A stretch of 64,000 nt of DNA, from the NCBI RefSeq assembly GCF_016097415.1, contig NZ_JAEHGE010000001.1, forward strand, positions 2,715,157-2,779,156, in the 5' to 3' direction. The first letter of the stretch is position 1. Each line of letters opens with the position of its first letter. Source of the DNA: a sulfur-oxidizing endosymbiont of Gigantopelta aegis (GTDB lineage: Bacteria > Pseudomonadota > Gammaproteobacteria > GRL18). A program made the translations under genes and the position numbers. Positions 20,722 to 32,243 of this stretch are shown one piece after another. The notes under the pieces were generated by a model. It did no database searches and was not told the origin of the DNA. It worked only from the letters and a program-made list of their open reading frames with translations.

Positions 20722-22377
20722 GGGTGTAGTTCCTTTAAAACGACAAAATTCATTACCCAAAGTTGTTAACCTCTAAAAAATCATAATTTCTTTTTTTTGA
20801 CATTTTCTTATAAAACTTCCAATACATTTCAAAGTCACCACTGGATTTTAGTGAGCGTAATTTCAATACTGCTTCTGCTCCCTGCAGACTCCAACGAGCA
20901 CCGGTTATATCAAGTCGGTCATTAATGAGGTGACGGCATGCACCTTCAATAACGCCACTGGCAATAGGATAACCCGCTTTTAATGCGATGCCATACTGCA
21001 ACCGCTCTTTATTTTTTAGTAAATAATCAGCACATTTATCAATATTTTCTCTACTTTCTATTTTCCGTCTTGTGGCACTGAGTCTGATCCCTTTGGCTAC
21101 TTGTGAACAATGGCCATTAAGTATTTTGACTGCTCTTTCAGCTATCCATTCCTCAACCGCTTCGTCACCTTTATCAAAGAAGCACCAAGCTGCTTTCAGA
21201 GATATTCCAAGACATGGATAAAGTCCATTACAATAGTTGCTTTGATGCTCAGTTTCTTCATCACTTTTTTGATGAGTTTGATCTGGTGAGGTAAACCATC
21301 AATTAAAATAACCCATTCCCTCTTTTGTTTTGGATCTCTTTGTAGTGCTTCCTGAAATGCTTCCTCAATAACAGTTTCTGCCTCTCGCTCAACACTCGCC
21401 CAAACCCGCTTATTTCTAATGGGGGTTCGAAAAGGAACGACATTATCATCTTCTGCTACTTTCATAATAGATTCAGCAGCACGAATATGAGATTGTACGG
21501 TATAAACGGCAGCCACTTGTGCCATACGTTTTCGGTCTTTTTTCTCTCCCTGACTCAGACGACTTTTGAGCTTCTTATTCTTCTGGGCATTTTTCTTTGT
21601 GCATTCTCTTAAACCTTCAGGTCGCATAACTATCCCTTTTCCATCAAAGGTTAAGACCAGAAAATCTGATGTTTTTCGGGTTCAATAAATCGTTTTTTCT
21701 TATAAAAACCTTCAAAATCCTGAGCAACATCTCTCACTATATTGAGGCACTGTCTTTTGGGCACATGACCAGCAGTTGTACTATCAATACTTTCAACGAC
21801 ATCATCGAATGAACCTCGAATGGCTTCTTTAGACACTCTGAAATAAATACCATCACTGTAACTGTTAGTTGATAAATTCAGTTCAGCATCAATAGGAAAT
21901 AAACTGTCTTTATTTCTTTGACTATAACCATTTCTGGTGGCAGTGACCTGACCAAACAAACTATTCAGCGAACGATGGGTGTTTGTACGGACATAATTCA
22001 GCTTGTCTCCTGAAACGGTGTTAACACAGCTTCTTTTTTCCTCGTTGGCGGCTTTTAAATCTAGCCAGCCCTGCAGTAGTCGTCTTAAAATTTCCTGACC
22101 TTCCTTGTTAATAAAATCTTCTATGTCACCATGTTCACAATTTTTATGTTTATCTGTTTGTAATTGTTTAATCAACTGTTCAAGTTGATCCTGAGCACCA
22201 AAAAAGAATGAATAATCGTTTGAATTTAGGTATGCTATGTTCATGAGAGAGGTCTTTTTATTGGGTTATGAAACTAAGAAGCTTATAAAACAATATTTTG
22301 ATCTTTCTCTTTTCATTTTTCAAGCATTAACTATTGAATTTATTGTTTATTTTCATCGTTTTAGAAGATCTGCACCC
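20722..22377 (-). mobile_element. ISKra4-family element with 9-bp target duplication
   Basis: Bounded by inverted ends GGGTGTAGTTCCTTTAAAAC (left) and GGGTGCAGATCTTCTAAAAC (right, complement strand), and flanked by the direct repeat ATAATAAAA at 20713-20721 and 22378-22386. It is 1656 bp and encodes one transposase on the minus strand. A truncated second copy occupies 60136-61102. The flanking duplication and rejoined host frame make the boundaries certain. Confidence 0.92.
20753..22244 (-). pseudogene. ISKra4-family transposase, frameshifted
   Basis: DDE transposase read across three frames: 21651-22244, 21196-21627 and 20753 to about 21190. Family markers are the late motif LINDRLDITGARWSLQGAEA and WVILIDGLPHQIKLIKK around the catalytic Asp. 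Frame losses lie at about 21680 (5 T where the other copy has 6) and about 21197 (a G missing in CTCTGAAAGC). The second copy keeps the first site but has lost a T at 60363, so neither copy is intact. Confidence 0.85.
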
Positions 22378-23395
22378 ATAATAAAAAAGGTAAGGTTAAG
22401 ACTATCATACGATCAATGAATGTTGCCACCCAAAATGGCAGATATTTCATTAAAAATGGTGGTCCGACTTTTAAGTAGCGTTTTGCAGTTTCACTCACCG
22501 GGTAAGCCGTTAATTGCTCTGTGGGGAAAAAATCAGGCTTGGAAAATAAATCATTTTGACCATGATTTTTACTCATTGCCTGTAGTAATAAAATGGCTAA
22601 CGATTTATGTAAATCTTCCGTCACCACAAGATTTGCTGTGGGTGCTAATAGACTGACCGATGTTTTGGGTACATTATTTTTAAAATCGATAATTCCCTCA
22701 TGCAAGGTTACTTTCGATAAAAAAGGTAAGACCTGATTATAAGCATCAGCACGCTCAAAATTGAATAATTTAAACTCTTTATTATGTAGCAATTCCTGAA
22801 TGACAGGCGAAAAGATGGAGGAAACAAAGAAAATAGCATCTAATTTACCTGATTTAAGCTGTTTTAAGCTTTCTCTTGGCTTTAAATAGTGAAACTTAGT
22901 ATTCTGACTATTAACATGATTGATTGCGAATAATTGGCTCGCAAGCATATGCGTACCACTACCCAGTACGTTAATTGATATTTTTAGTCCTGAAAAATCA
23001 TTGAGTCGGTTTAATTTCAAGTTCTTACGATAAAAAATTGTAATGGGTTCATAATATAAACTCCCCAAAGAGACTAAGTTCTCATCCGCATAAGCCGTAC
23101 CACCCTGTACTAAAGCGACATCCGCTTCCTTTGCTAATAGGCGTTTAATATTATCTCTGGAACCATTGGATTCAAGTACTTTGAGTTCAATCCCCTCTTT
23201 TTCCAGTGATTCTTTGTACTTGTTCGCATAAGTATAATAAGTACCATGGATATTACCTGCCGAAATAGTGAGATTTCTCGGTGGCGCTGGAGATACGAAC
23301 TGATAGGCGCCCCAAAAACTCGCATAAATCAACACAGCAATCGGGATAACAATTAAAAATAGTTCTATGTAGGAGGGTTTTCTTTTTATTTTCAT
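22378..23395 (-). pseudogene. TAXI-family TRAP-type receptor, 5' part split by ISKra4
   Basis: Solute receptor of the TAXI family with an N-terminal membrane anchor (residues about 10-32). The binding domain contains LTISAGNIHGTYYTYANKY, VLESNGSRDNIKRLLAKEAD and VALVQGGTAYADE, and the SINVLGSGTHMLA ligand loop. The frame runs about 339 residues to the ISKra4 insertion near the predicted C-terminal membrane helix. The periplasmic binding domain survives but the C-terminal anchor and tail are separated. It is 16 bp downstream of the exported protein gene at 23412 and may be co-transcribed. Substrate unknown. Confidence 0.82.
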
Positions 23396-23411
23396 AAGTA
23401 CAAACTAAGGG

Positions 23412-24434
23412 CTAATGTAAGGATTGATGGAAAAATTGCTCTGCCTGATTAATATTAATACTAAAAGCAGATTTTTGCACCAATTGTTGTTGAATCCAAG
23501 GGACTAGCTCCATAAATAAAAGTGGACTTTTTGCTAGTTCAGGAATGGTTACTTTGACAAAATCGCCCTGTTGATTGATAATTATTTTGCTGGCATTATC
23601 TGTTTCAGGTAATTTAAGTAATTTCATTGACTGCCAATGAATGAGATTACCTTTTTCTTGAATCATTCTGAGTTGCCCTTGCAGCAAAAGAAGTTCAGCC
23701 AGAATACGATAAACCCATGCTTGTTTGGCGACTCTATCCCTTACATTAGAGAACTTAAAGCTCAGACCATTGCTGGTAACATATTCTGCTCTTAAACTTG
23801 AGCGCATATTCCAAGTGCCTGAAACATCTTCAAGCACATGACGGGCTGATTGAATTGCATTGTCAGACTTTAAAATGTCCGACTGATCGGATGCTTTGAA
23901 ATAAGCTTTACAATCATTCACAAGACAGAATTGTGTTACGATTTTTTTTTCAATCACGGTATCCGAGCCGGCATTTGGCCCTGAAACGATGACCGGTCGG
24001 GCATCGATTAATAACATGATTTGATTTTGTTGACTGATTAAAAAATCCAGTGAAGCACCCGAGTCCATACGGTGTAAATTATCATTCAAGGTAGCCAAAT
24101 ATGTCTGAGTCGCTAATTGCCAACGACGAGTCTTGACTCTTTTTTTTAAACTTTTTTGTTTATGCTGTAATGATTTATCTATTTCTTGCTCATAGGCAGC
24201 AATAATTTCAACCAAAGCAATGCGAATAAAATCATATTTTTTTTGGCTCAATGATTGTTCTGAATCAGAACCATTATTACGTTGGATATGCCTTGCCAGT
24301 TCAGTGAGTTGTGAACGACTTAAATTAATCTCCGCACTCATTGCTTGAGTAGTAGAAAAAACGCTGACGATTATAAGCAGGTAAGGAGCCTTCAGCGATT
24401 TATAAAGAGCCTTCAGCGATTTATAAAAAGCCAT
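23412..24434 (-). CDS. Exported protein of unknown function
   Basis: A 340-residue protein not recognised as a known family. It has a signal peptide (hydrophobic PYLLIIVSVFSTTQAMSA, cleavage probably after MSA). The n-region is lengthened by an exact tandem duplication of about 21 bp that repeats the residues YKSLKA. Two Cys (FCLVNDCKAYF) probably form a disulphide. A helical, Lys-rich segment spans about residues 70-110. It precedes the TAXI receptor gene by 16 bp in the same direction, so the two may act together at the envelope. Function is left open. Confidence 0.6.
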   Translation of the reverse strand: MAFYKSLKALYKSLKAPYLLIIVSVFSTTQAMSAEINLSRSQLTELARHIQRNNGSDSEQSLSQKKYDFIRIALVEIIAAYEQEIDKSLQHKQKSLKKRVKTRRWQLATQTYLATLNDNLHRMDSGASLDFLISQQNQIMLLIDARPVIVSGPNAGSDTVIEKKIVTQFCLVNDCKAYFKASDQSDILKSDNAIQSARHVLEDVSGTWNMRSSLRAEYVTSNGLSFKFSNVRDRVAKQAWVYRILAELLLLQGQLRMIQEKGNLIHWQSMKLLKLPETDNASKIIINQQGDFVKVTIPELAKSPLLFMELVPWIQQQLVQKSAFSININQAEQFFHQSLH

Positions 24435-24493
24435 TAGCTATTATCCATCCTGACATCCATCCGTTTATTCTAGAATTATTTGATAATTGTGAT

Positions 24494-24586
24494 CGTAGGG
24501 TGGGCACGCTTTTTGTGCCCACGCTGAAAGTGTACATAATAAGCACTTGAATCCGCGTGGGCAGATAAAGTCGTGCCCACCCTACG
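24494..24586. repeat. 93-bp compound palindromic repeat
   Basis: The outer arms CGTAGGGTGGGCACG (24494-24508) and CGTGCCCACCCTACG (24572-24586) are perfectly inverted. Inside, GTGCCCACGCTGAAAGTG and GCGTGGGCAG form a second dyad, so a branched structure is possible. The right three quarters recur at 47023-47092. It lies between ligA and the exported protein gene, just downstream of ligA's stop. Confidence 0.8.
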
Positions 24587-24621
24587 GTTTGCATATAAAG
24601 AACCCTATTTACGGATGAACA

Positions 24622-26685
<2,064 letters not shown>

Positions 26686-26720
26686 TTAATGGATATATGA
26701 TTTTTAAAAAAAACGATAAA

Positions 26721-27782
26721 CTAGGCATTGTTTGCGGCTAATTTCTCTGCCTTGGCCATATCAAAATTAAGTTTTCTTATTTGTTCTTTTTTATAGCTAA
26801 TGGCTTGCTGTGTTAATTGGCTACGTGTTTCATCACATAACTCACCCTCTAAATCAGCCGCTATGATTTGTGCCACATGAATAAACTCTTCATAAGCCTC
26901 ATAGCTTGGTATACGGGTAGGCAAACGCATAAACATTGAAATGCCAGGAGTGTTTAATGCTGCGGCTTCTTGCGGATTAAAAGTCCCTGGTTCAACGACA
27001 TTAGCCACACTGAATAAGGCAAAGCTATCTTGCTCTTCATTGCCGGGATAATGATAAATATCCATTTCGCCATAGCATAATCCTGCAGACTCAAGGGCTT
27101 TGAATAATTGCTCGCCATTAAAATGTTGGCCACGTGCAAGAATAGTATGAGAAATAATTAATTCTTCAACACCCTCAGGGACGGGATCATAATATATTTT
27201 TATACTTTGTGCCTTTGTAGTCTCCGGCTTAGAGGTAGAAACAGCAACGCTAGAAGCAGTCGGTGAGGTCACTTCGGTTTTATTGACTACAGCCGATTTT
27301 TCAGGTGCTATATAAGTTTTAGAGACATATTCTTTAGCCGTATTACCGGTCTTTATCACCCGCTTACTATTAATATAAACGCCATCGACTAACTCACGTT
27401 CATCTTTAGCTTTTTCAGCAATAGGTGTCTCAGTAACAGGCGTTTGAACAATAATAGTTGCTTGCACGACTTCTTTTTCTAAAACCTGTGTTTGCTTAGG
27501 TTTTACCGGAGGCGCTTCAAAAGAATCATTTTTTAGATGAACATCATCAATATCAAAATCATCTTTTCGATTAGCACTAAATGAGTCAGGAAATTCATCA
27601 TTTAGAAAATCGTCTTTATTAATTTGTTCATCTAATAATACATCATCAATCTCATGACCATGATGATTAAAATCTTTGATTTCATCACTGATCTTTTTAT
27701 GATGCTTATAATAGGTAAACATAGCCACTAGCAATACAACACCAATACCGGCCAATATGAGTAAAAATGTAAGTTCATCCAT
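26721..27782 (-). CDS. zipA: Cell-division protein ZipA
   Basis: Inner-membrane anchor for FtsZ at the division ring. The N-terminal helix (LTFLLILAGIGVVLLVAMF, residues 4-22) is followed by a charged, Pro/Val-rich linker (about 30-215). The C-terminal FtsZ-binding domain (about 215-350) has ISHTILARGQHFNGEQLF and GISMFMRLPTRIPSYEAYE. It starts 5 bp after smc stops and precedes ligA by 56 bp, so the three are probably co-transcribed. Confidence 0.93.
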   Translation of the reverse strand: MDELTFLLILAGIGVVLLVAMFTYYKHHKKISDEIKDFNHHGHEIDDVLLDEQINKDDFLNDEFPDSFSANRKDDFDIDDVHLKNDSFEAPPVKPKQTQVLEKEVVQATIIVQTPVTETPIAEKAKDERELVDGVYINSKRVIKTGNTAKEYVSKTYIAPEKSAVVNKTEVTSPTASSVAVSTSKPETTKAQSIKIYYDPVPEGVEELIISHTILARGQHFNGEQLFKALESAGLCYGEMDIYHYPGNEEQDSFALFSVANVVEPGTFNPQEAAALNTPGISMFMRLPTRIPSYEAYEEFIHVAQIIAADLEGELCDETRSQLTQQAISYKKEQIRKLNFDMAKAEKLAANNA

Positions 27783-27787
27783 AAGTT

Positions 27788-30700
27788 TTAGCTTTCCACC
27801 ATTTCAACCGCTTCTCGTATATCGACATCAACGATACGTGAGACACCCGGTTCTTTCATTGTCACACCACAGAGATGATCCGACATCTCCATGGTTGTTT
27901 TGTTGTGAGTAATATAAATAAATTGTACTTGTTGAGACATTTCTTTCACCATGGCACAAAAACGTACCACGTTTGCCTCATCCAGAGGCGCATCCACTTC
28001 ATCAAGCATACAAAATGGTGCAGGATTGAGTTCAAATATAGCGAAAACCAGAGAAACTGCGGTCATCGCCTTTTCACCACCCGATAGCAAGTGAATGGTA
28101 CTATTACGTTTGCCCGGTGGGCGAGCCATAATTGTGACCCCGGTGTTTAATAAATCATCACCCGTTAAATCTAAATAGGCATGGCCACCGCCGAATAATT
28201 TTGGAAACAGTCTTTGTACGCCCGAATTAATTTTATCAAAGGTCTCTCTGAAACGGGTTCGAGTTTCCCGGTCGATTTTAGCAATGGCACCTTCTAGGGT
28301 ATCCAATGCATTAAGTAAGTCTTCGTTTTGTGCATCCAAATATTCTTTGCGTTCTGACTGCTCTTTATATTCATCAATAGCTGCTAGATTGATTGAGCCC
28401 AGACGTTGAATTTTTTGTGCTAGATTATCAACTTCTGACTTCCAGATAGTTTCACTCGCTTCCTGAGGCATGCCCATAAAAAGTGACTCCAAAGAAAAAC
28501 CAGACTCATCCACTTGTTCTTTTAAAGTTTCCCGGCGCACTAGAAGTTCTTGTGAAGCAATACGCAGATTTTCTAACTCGCTGCGATAGGCCTGCAAGGT
28601 CGTTTCTATTTGCGCACGTTGTTGGTCAAAGGCTCTTAATGCTTGATCAACTTCTTCTACTTTTTGTCTTGCCAGCGCAAGCTGTTCTTCAACTAAAATT
28701 CTCGCTTCAAGATGATTTTCTAACTCTCCATCCAATTGTTGAATAGAATCACCTTCATCATCCGTCATCATAGCCATTAATTGCTGACGACGTTGTGACA
28801 ATTGTTCTAATTGGCTTTTAAGACGAATCATCCCTTGCTCTATTGACGTGACTTCGGTTTTGATACCACGTAAACGTATTTCTAAAGCATGGCTTTGCTC
28901 TCGATGCTCACGGGATTTAATCCGCATTTCATCCAATTGTTCTCGATGAGACTCTCTTTCTTGAGTCAATTGCTCTCGCTGTAGAGAAAATTCTTCTATC
29001 ATCTCCAGGGCAGTGTGAAGCCGCTCTGTCGATTCTTCAATATTTATCTTTGCTTCATCAACTTGTTGTTCTATTTCTGTAATTTCACTATGAATACGGG
29101 CTACACGGGCATTCATTTGTTCTAAGCGTGATTGCTTGGCACTGCTTTGAGAACGTAATTCGGATAATTTCCGATTATGTTGATTAAACTCAGTTTGCAG
29201 GTTCTCACGATTATGTTCCATTTCACGCAATTGGACTCGTCCCTGCTCAATTTGTTCACTGAGTTCATCAACCAATTGCTGTTTTACAACAAATTCTTCA
29301 TTGAGAGACTTAATTTCCTGTTCTCTGGCTAAAACACCGCCTTTTTGATCGGTTTCATTAATCACCCGAAGCCAGTTTGAACCTAACCAAATCCCATCCT
29401 GAGTAATAATAGATTGATGGCTGGTAAGGTGTTGACGATAGGCAACGGCCTGAGTTAAATCTGTAGCCGCAAAGACACCACTTAAACGAGGTTTTATCAG
29501 CTCATTAACACCCTCGATAAAGCTAGAGAGCAAGGGTAGATCAATGTCTTGCTGATGTTCATTGATAAGTTTGTCCAGATCGTCACTATATTGAGAGCTT
29601 TCTTGATTAGCCGTTTTTGTTTCAACCAGAATTAAATTGGATTTTTCTAATGCCTTAAGTTGTTCAATTAAAGGATTGATGCTATCAACACAACTTGCTT
29701 CAAGATAATCACCCAGCACACATTCAGTCGCTGTGTTCCAGTGCTCTTTAACCCGAATTTTCTCAGCTATGCGTGGCACATCAGCGATATTTTGCGCTTG
29801 CAACCATTGCTGTAGAGCCTTGTCATTTTTTCCTAAAGCAGCTTGTTGCAAGGCTTCAAGAGAAGCTTTTCGACCTTTCATGGCTTGCAGGTCACTACGG
29901 TGTCGATCCAATTCATTATTGATATGATGGTTTTCATCACGACTATTTTGAATGACTTCTCGCTCTTGCTCTAACTGCTCTTGCAGAGTGTGAGTGACTT
30001 CTTCAGATGCAGAAACATCCAATTCGAGTGTTTGTAGGGATTCTTCCAGATGATCGGCAGAAGATAGCTTCAGTTCATCCTGCAATTTTTCAATACGGCG
30101 TTCATGATTGACAATATTTTGTTCAACCTGACTGATTTTTGTGCGTTCAATTTGGGCTGTTTGTGACGGTTCTTGTGATTGCTGGTTAAATTCATCCCAG
30201 CGCATCTGCCAGTCTTGCATAGCATGTTCATAGTCAGCGAGCATTGCGCTTGATTGTTCTTCTAACTCACTGGCCTGCTCAAATTCAGGCTCTACTGCTT
30301 GCAATTGACTGTTTAAGACAATGAGTTTTTCTTCATCTTCCTGTAAATGAACATTCACATTTTCAAAAGAGCGTTCAGCCTGAGTAAAATCTTCTTTGAG
30401 CTGCTGATTTTTTTCTTTAGCATGGGTAATCGCCTGTTCTACCCTAGCAATGTCAGCGCCGATGCGATAAAAATCACCCTGTACGGTATTAAATGCATCA
30501 TTCGCTTCAACATTAATTTCACGGGACTCTTCAATACCTGCTTCTACCGCTCTTAGCTCCGACATTTGTTGTTCTAGTGAAATTTCTTTTTCTTGGACTT
30601 GAGTATTCTGTTGTGTGACTTTGATGTCCAAAGCATCCCAACGCAAGGCCTGTAGCTGAGCCTTTTTTAGTCGCTCATCTTTTTTTAATTCCGTATAACG

Positions 30701-31348
30701 CTCAGCAGTACGCGCTTGACGGTGTAAATGAGCAATTTGTTTATCCAACTCAACACGAATATCATCGAGGCGCTCTAAATTTTCACGGGTATGACGAATA
30801 CGGGTTTCAGTTTCTTTGCGGCGTTCTTTATATTTAGAAATACCGGCAGCTTCTTCAATATATACACGTAATTCTTCTGGTTTTGATTCAATTAAGCGGG
30901 AAATCATGCCCTGCTCGATAATGGAATAACTGCGAGGTCCTAAGCCGGTACCAAGAAATAAATCCGTCACATCACGACGACGGCAACGGACATTGTTCAG
31001 AAAATATTGGGATTGCGCATCACGATTGACTGTACGCTTAACGGAGATTTCATTGTATTGGGCATACTCACCACCAATCGTACCATCAGAATTATCAAAC
31101 AATAATTCAACTGTACATTGGCCAACAGGCTTTCTACCGGACGAGCCATTGAAAATAACATCCGTCATGGATTCGCCACGGAGATTTTTCGCCGAACTTT
31201 CACCCATTACCCAGCGCACAGCATCAATCGTATTTGATTTGCCACAGCCATTAGGACCTAAAATACTGACCAAATCACTAGGGAATGATAACACGGTTGG
31301 ATCGACAAAAGATTTGAAGCCGGCGAGTTTGATTTTGCTTAGACGCAT
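27788..31348 (-). CDS. smc: Chromosome segregation ATPase Smc
   Basis: Condensin-type ATPase of 1186 residues that organises the nucleoid. The Walker A motif GPNGCGKSN is at residues 31-39. Long coiled coils (about 170-500 and 670-1000) flank a hinge (about 510-650). The C-terminal head has the signature LSGGEKAMTAVSL and Walker B FCMLDEVDAPLDE. It is first in the smc-zipA-ligA cluster. The gene is rich in homopolymer runs yet has no frameshift, a useful contrast with the mobile genes in this window. Confidence 0.97.
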   Translation of the reverse strand: MRLSKIKLAGFKSFVDPTVLSFPSDLVSILGPNGCGKSNTIDAVRWVMGESSAKNLRGESMTDVIFNGSSGRKPVGQCTVELLFDNSDGTIGGEYAQYNEISVKRTVNRDAQSQYFLNNVRCRRRDVTDLFLGTGLGPRSYSIIEQGMISRLIESKPEELRVYIEEAAGISKYKERRKETETRIRHTRENLERLDDIRVELDKQIAHLHRQARTAERYTELKKDERLKKAQLQALRWDALDIKVTQQNTQVQEKEISLEQQMSELRAVEAGIEESREINVEANDAFNTVQGDFYRIGADIARVEQAITHAKEKNQQLKEDFTQAERSFENVNVHLQEDEEKLIVLNSQLQAVEPEFEQASELEEQSSAMLADYEHAMQDWQMRWDEFNQQSQEPSQTAQIERTKISQVEQNIVNHERRIEKLQDELKLSSADHLEESLQTLELDVSASEEVTHTLQEQLEQEREVIQNSRDENHHINNELDRHRSDLQAMKGRKASLEALQQAALGKNDKALQQWLQAQNIADVPRIAEKIRVKEHWNTATECVLGDYLEASCVDSINPLIEQLKALEKSNLILVETKTANQESSQYSDDLDKLINEHQQDIDLPLLSSFIEGVNELIKPRLSGVFAATDLTQAVAYRQHLTSHQSIITQDGIWLGSNWLRVINETDQKGGVLAREQEIKSLNEEFVVKQQLVDELSEQIEQGRVQLREMEHNRENLQTEFNQHNRKLSELRSQSSAKQSRLEQMNARVARIHSEITEIEQQVDEAKINIEESTERLHTALEMIEEFSLQREQLTQERESHREQLDEMRIKSREHREQSHALEIRLRGIKTEVTSIEQGMIRLKSQLEQLSQRRQQLMAMMTDDEGDSIQQLDGELENHLEARILVEEQLALARQKVEEVDQALRAFDQQRAQIETTLQAYRSELENLRIASQELLVRRETLKEQVDESGFSLESLFMGMPQEASETIWKSEVDNLAQKIQRLGSINLAAIDEYKEQSERKEYLDAQNEDLLNALDTLEGAIAKIDRETRTRFRETFDKINSGVQRLFPKLFGGGHAYLDLTGDDLLNTGVTIMARPPGKRNSTIHLLSGGEKAMTAVSLVFAIFELNPAPFCMLDEVDAPLDEANVVRFCAMVKEMSQQVQFIYITHNKTTMEMSDHLCGVTMKEPGVSRIVDVDIREAVEMVES

Positions 31349-31505
31349 TCCGTTACTTTATAATTTCTATAGAGGTTAAAGTATTTTATGTTGATTAAAC
31401 TATTGATTTGTAAAACTATTGAGTTTAATTTGTGAATATAGAAACAATTATTTTACCCAATGTGATCGGCCATTACCAGTTTCAATGATCTAAATGATTA
31501 TATTC

Positions 31506-31685
31506 AACCTAAAATAATCAGTTGAATCGTAGCGAGAGCGACTTAGGTGCTGAAGATTAAGGGTTTTACAGGTTGTTTTGGCTTTATTCGTAGTCACCCT
31601 ACGGGTAAAGTCAAAATGTTCTGGAAAATCCGTAAGATTTAGTGCATAAGGCGGTCGCAGTAGGTTCAACTGATTTTTTTAGGTT
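31506..31685 (-). repeat. 180-bp MITE-like repeat, copy b
   Basis: Reverse-oriented copy of the repeat at 5404 and 35918, in the 486-bp divergent gap between smc and queF. The tips AACCTAAAATAATCAGTTGA and its counterpart are inverted. It lies 157 bp from the smc start and 150 bp from the queF start, so it could influence either promoter. Confidence 0.8.
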
Positions 31686-31750
31686 CAAATACAGAGTGTA
31701 AACTATTTCACACATCGAGGCGCGTCTTATGTGAATTTTTCTGTCTAATA

Positions 31751-31765
31751 GTGTAAAATTTACAC
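31751..31765. promoter_or_regulatory. Perfect 15-bp palindrome upstream of queF
   Basis: GTGTAAAATTTACAC is a perfect dyad with a one-base centre about 70 bp before the queF start. It could be an operator for a dimeric repressor. No preQ1-riboswitch-like hairpin/pseudoknot was seen in the leader. Regulation of queF by this site is an inference. Confidence 0.4.
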
Positions 31766-31834
31766 ACTTTTATAGACACTCTTTAGTCTTTAATCCATAG
31801 TCTTTAATATTTAGTGCACCGTCAGGAACATATT

Positions 31835-32224
31835 ATGCCAATGCAACCCAGCAAAGAACTTGAAACTTTTGACAACCCTTCTCCAGAAAGAGATTACACC
31901 ATCCGAATCCGAGTGCCCGAGTTCACTTGCCTATGCCCTAAAACTGGCCAACCTGACTTTGCTACCATCAATATTGACTACATTGCCGATCAGCAGTGTG
32001 TTGAACTCAAGTCACTTAAAATGTATATGTGGTCATTCAGAAATGAGGGTGCTTTCCATGAAAAAGTCACCAATGATATGCTGACTGATCTAGTTAACGC
32101 TGCCAAGCCACGTTTTATGCGCATTACGGCTGAGTTTTATGTCCGTGGTGGCATTTATACAACGGTGATTGCAGAACATCAGGCTGATAACTGGATCGCA
32201 CCGACTCCGGTTCAATTACCTTAA
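31835..32224 (+). CDS. queF: NADPH-dependent preQ0 reductase QueF (short form)
   Basis: Reduces 7-cyano-7-deazaguanine (preQ0) to preQ1 in queuosine tRNA modification. At 129 residues it is the short, single-domain type. The catalytic Cys34 and Asp41 lie in [16 protein letters not shown], matching the Cys55/Asp62 spacing of the Bacillus enzyme. The NADPH-binding Glu motif and [12 protein letters not shown] end also fit. The ATG at 31835 is preferred over an upstream GTG at 31814 because AGGA stands 7 nt before it. It is followed by an FGGY kinase gene 19 bp later. Confidence 0.93.
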   Translation: MPMQPSKELETFDNPSPERDYTIRIRVPEFTCLCPKTGQPDFATINIDYIADQQCVELKSLKMYMWSFRNEGAFHEKVTNDMLTDLVNAAKPRFMRITAEFYVRGGIYTTVIAEHQADNWIAPTPVQLP

Positions 32225-32243
32225 ATTTCCGTCAATAATCACC

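Noticed and set aside
31690-31835. preQ1 riboswitch before queF
   Set aside because: The leader shows only an AT palindrome; no conserved hairpin plus A-rich tail could be recognised.
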